Assembly: GCA_041481445.1 (NCBI GenBank) | Contig: JBGPBV010000163.1 | Location: 1 to 14,801, forward strand | Reading direction: 5' to 3' | Origin: AA29 sp041481445 | Lineage (GTDB): Bacteria > Acidobacteriota > Vicinamibacteria > Fen-336 | DNA: 14,801 bases | In this document: piece after piece, positions 13,186 through 14,801 of the stretch | How the letters are laid out: each line of letters begins with the position of its first letter | How positions within the stretch are numbered: position 1 is the first letter of the stretch | Made by a program: the position numbers and the translations under genes | Notes under the pieces: generated by a model | Databases searched by the model: none | What the model saw: the letters and a program-made list of their open reading frames with translations, nothing else | What the model was told of the DNA's origin: nothing

Positions 13186-13966
13186 GCATCGGGTTCTCGA
13201 TCTTCTGGTAACCGGCGGGGACGTCCCAGGCCGAGGCCGGGATCGGGCCCTTCTTGATCTCCACGACCTCGCTCGAGAAGTTCGAGGAATGGCCCATGGC
13301 GCTCGTGGTCCGGTTCACGGAAAGGGGGAGGCCCTTCATCTCCTTCATCTTCTCCGCCATGTCGCCGACGCCCTTCCCCATCGGACCCATGGCCGACATC
13401 ATGGTCCGCATGCTGTCGCCAAAGTCGCGATAAGCCGTCCAGGTCTGGATCGGGATGGGCACCTCGGTGCTGAGGCACTCGAGGGTCTTGGAGAACTGTC
13501 CCATGGTGACCGACCATTCCTCGCAGGAGTAGCCGGCGACCTTGCGCGTGTTCCCCGTCTTCTTCACCTCGAGGCTGGAGGCCATCCCCCCCATCGCGCC
13601 CTGCATCCTCTTCTGGATGTCCGGGGGAAGGTTCTTCATCTGCTCCTGCGCCTTCTGCATCTCCGGGCTGTTCATCGTCTGCTGGAGCTTGGCCTTCACC
13701 TGCTCCATGTCCTGCTTCGTGATGACGTAGTACTCCTTCTTGCGGCCGTCCACGACCGTCATCTGGCCGGACTTGAGGTCCCAGATCATCTCCGAGCCCT
13801 CGGGCTGGCTCATCCTTATCTTGTCGCTGGAGAGATAGCTGGTGGAGGTGGCGGGGGCCCCGCCGTCCTTCGAGCCCTTGGACACGATGGTGAGGTCGTC
13901 GGCCAGGACCGGACCGGCGGCGGCAAGCACGAACGTGGCGAAGAGAGCGGCTCTACGGAATGTCAT
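13163..13966 (-). CDS. Secreted Met-rich protein, DUF4412-like
   Basis: 267 aa from ATG 13966, chosen for AGGAGG 5 nt upstream (an upstream GTG at 13987 would add 7 residues). Signal peptide: TFRRAALFATFVLAAAGPVLA cut before DDLTIV. The body fits proteins annotated as DUF4412 or similar: SYLSSDKIRMSQPEGSEMIWDLKSGQMTVVDGRKKEYYV (stretches of extended strand), then helical Met-rich parts. I count 23 Met in 267 residues, many in MRTMMSAMGPMG and MAEKMKEMKG. Two cysteines (YSCEEW and LECLS) could form a disulfide. Function unknown; it may bind a ligand in the periplasm. It is the last gene of the minus-strand group after the SRPBCC gene (52-nt gap). Confidence 0.8.
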   Translation of the reverse strand: MTFRRAALFATFVLAAAGPVLADDLTIVSKGSKDGGAPATSTSYLSSDKIRMSQPEGSEMIWDLKSGQMTVVDGRKKEYYVITKQDMEQVKAKLQQTMNSPEMQKAQEQMKNLPPDIQKRMQGAMGGMASSLEVKKTGNTRKVAGYSCEEWSVTMGQFSKTLECLSTEVPIPIQTWTAYRDFGDSMRTMMSAMGPMGKGVGDMAEKMKEMKGLPLSVNRTTSAMGHSSNFSSEVVEIKKGPIPASAWDVPAGYQKIENPMLKGMAGH

Positions 13967-14002
13967 CGAGGCCTCCTGGTCGCGCACAGGGCGAGCCGGG
14001 GC

Positions 14003-14008
14003 AGGATA
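14003..14008 (-). promoter_or_regulatory. -10-like element (TATCCT) for the Met-rich secreted protein
   Basis: GGTATCCT on the minus strand again fits GSTAnnnT. It would start the transcript near 13996, giving a leader of about 30 nt that carries AGGAGG. No clear -35. It sits between the SRPBCC stop (14019) and ATG 13966. Confidence 0.35.
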
Positions 14009-14018
14009 CCACGGGCCC

Positions 14019-14489
14019 TCAGTGGCGACCCGCGGTGGCCGCCCGCGTCCGCGCCACGTCCCCCAGGATCCGCAGCTCCTCGGCGTAGATCCGCCGCAAC
14101 ACGAGGGAGGCCATCCGGCGCTGGACCCAGCCGAGCGGCCCTCCGCCCCCGGCGAGGGCGGTGGCGATGGTGACGCGCGTGGTCGCCTCGTCGAGGGGAG
14201 CCACCGTGAACGTCGTGGCGGCGCCGGTGGCGACGTCCGTCTCCTGGAGCACGCGGCCGGGCTCCGGCTCCGAGACCTTCATGCGGAACGCGCGCGTGGC
14301 GCCCAGCATGCGCATCTCGAAGCGGATGAGCGTGCCTTCCCCGTGCCCTCCCTCTTCCACCAGCGGCGGCGAGAAGTACTTCCGCGGCAGGACGAGCGGG
14401 TGCCCCTGGCGGTAGTCGGCCAGGATCGCGTACACGAGCGGCGCCGCGCCCGGGACCACGGCGGAGACCTCGACCCGGGGCGCGTTCAT
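14019..14489 (-). CDS. SRPBCC (START/Bet v1-like) superfamily protein
   Basis: 156 aa. The start MNAPRVEVSAVVPGAAPLVYAILADYRQGHP, with alternating beta and helix and the central RFEMRMLGATRAFRMKVSEPEPGRVLQETD, matches the SRPBCC fold (polyketide cyclase/dehydrase-like): a beta-strand, two short helices, curved sheet and a C-terminal helix (LVLRRIYAEELRILGDVAR). Such proteins bind hydrophobic ligands; no catalytic residues can be assigned. The ATG overlaps the stop of the upstream diguanylate cyclase domain gene (ATGA), so translation is probably coupled. No signal peptide, so cytoplasmic. Confidence 0.85.
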   Translation of the reverse strand: MNAPRVEVSAVVPGAAPLVYAILADYRQGHPLVLPRKYFSPPLVEEGGHGEGTLIRFEMRMLGATRAFRMKVSEPEPGRVLQETDVATGAATTFTVAPLDEATTRVTIATALAGGGGPLGWVQRRMASLVLRRIYAEELRILGDVARTRAATAGRH

Positions 14490-14801
14490 GCGCGTGCGCG
14501 CGCCCCCTCGCCCAGGCGCTTGGCCGCGTACATCGCCTCGTCCGCCCCGCGCAGGGCCGATTCCGGATGCCCGCCGGGGGCGAGCTCGGCTGTCCCCACC
14601 GAGAACGAGACGGGCGGCTCACCGGCGCCCGGGTGGCGAAGATGATCGCGCAGCGAGGCGACGCGCTGGGCGGCGGAGGCGGCGTCGAGCCCGCTGGCCA
14701 CCACCACGAACTCGTCGCCCGCGTAGCGCACCAGCGTGTCCGAGGGCCGGAAGCTCTCGCGCAGGGCGGAGGCGAAGCGGCGAAGGGTCTCGTCTCCCGC
14801 C
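14486..14801 (-). CDS. GGDEF-domain protein, AGDEF variant (C-terminal part, continues beyond window)
   Basis: The gene comes in from the right edge; about 104 residues are visible. They read AGDETLRRFASALRESFRPSDTLVRYAGDEF and then the rest of a GGDEF domain, ending KRLGEGARARA. The first glycine of the signature is alanine (AGDEF), and the fourth helix-strand layout is complete to the terminal EAMYAAK segment. An RxxD-like inhibitory site (RPSD) lies five residues before AGDEF, as in c-di-GMP-regulated cyclases. AGDEF proteins with cyclase activity have been reported in other bacteria, so activity is plausible. The N-terminal sensor part lies outside the window. It is cotranscribed with the SRPBCC gene (4-nt overlap). 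Confidence 0.88.
   Translation of the reverse strand, partial: AGDETLRRFASALRESFRPSDTLVRYAGDEFVVVASGLDAASAAQRVASLRDHLRHPGAGEPPVSFSVGTAELAPGGHPESALRGADEAMYAAKRLGEGARARA

Noticed and set aside
1..14801. CRISPR array, tRNA, rRNA, insertion sequence, integrase, toxin-antitoxin pair
   Set aside because: Looked for by eye on both strands; no evenly spaced repeats, tRNA-like arms, transposase motifs or small toxin genes were seen.

Overview
The window is a very GC-rich, gene-dense bacterial chromosomal segment, with G or C at nearly every third codon position. Genes mostly touch or overlap, and GTG starts are common. The mix suggests a Gram-negative soil-type lineage, most likely Acidobacteriota or an allied deep-branching phylum. 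The clues are a receptor Ser/Thr kinase, an outer-membrane barrel, several c-di-GMP proteins, and an HNH endonuclease of a kind I associate with GC-rich Acidobacteriota-like and deltaproteobacterial genomes. The assignment is inference. I see no tRNA, rRNA, CRISPR array, insertion sequence or integrase, and no gap above about 160 bases without a gene.

Layout. 1-230 (+): C-terminal end of a protein with an intramolecular-chaperone (S74-like) and coiled-coil tail. 257-982 (-): SGNH/GDSL hydrolase, divergent from 1063-4191 (+), a 7TM-PAS-PAS-PAS-GGDEF-EAL c-di-GMP enzyme with both active sites intact. 4270-5424 (+): HNH endonuclease family protein. A co-directional block runs on the minus strand from 9692 to 5494: secreted blue-copper (cupredoxin) protein, then receptor Ser/Thr kinase (overlapping by 17 nt), then outer-membrane beta-barrel (22 nt gap). 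Divergent to it is an ATGA-coupled pair at 9845-10896 (+): an 81-aa soluble protein and an eight-helix membrane protein resembling the sensor part of membrane diguanylate cyclases. 12449-10900 (-): aldo/keto reductase coupled to an anchored protein of unknown function. 12496-13185 (+): membrane-anchored protein with an HExxH motif, overlapping tail-to-tail with 13966-13163 (-), a secreted Met-rich DUF4412-like protein. 14801-14019 (-): end of an AGDEF-type diguanylate cyclase domain coupled to a SRPBCC protein.

How they may work together. The strongest candidate system is cupredoxin-receptor kinase-porin: a periplasmic redox/copper protein, a transmembrane kinase with a large periplasmic sensor, and an outer-membrane barrel. 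The small-protein/membrane-protein pair beside it is the least understood module. c-di-GMP signalling recurs: a hybrid GGDEF/EAL protein, an AGDEF protein, and a membrane domain of DGC-sensor type. Several genes start within 0-15 nt of a GSTAnnnT-like -10 element and lack a good Shine-Dalgarno, which suggests leaderless or short-leader transcripts.
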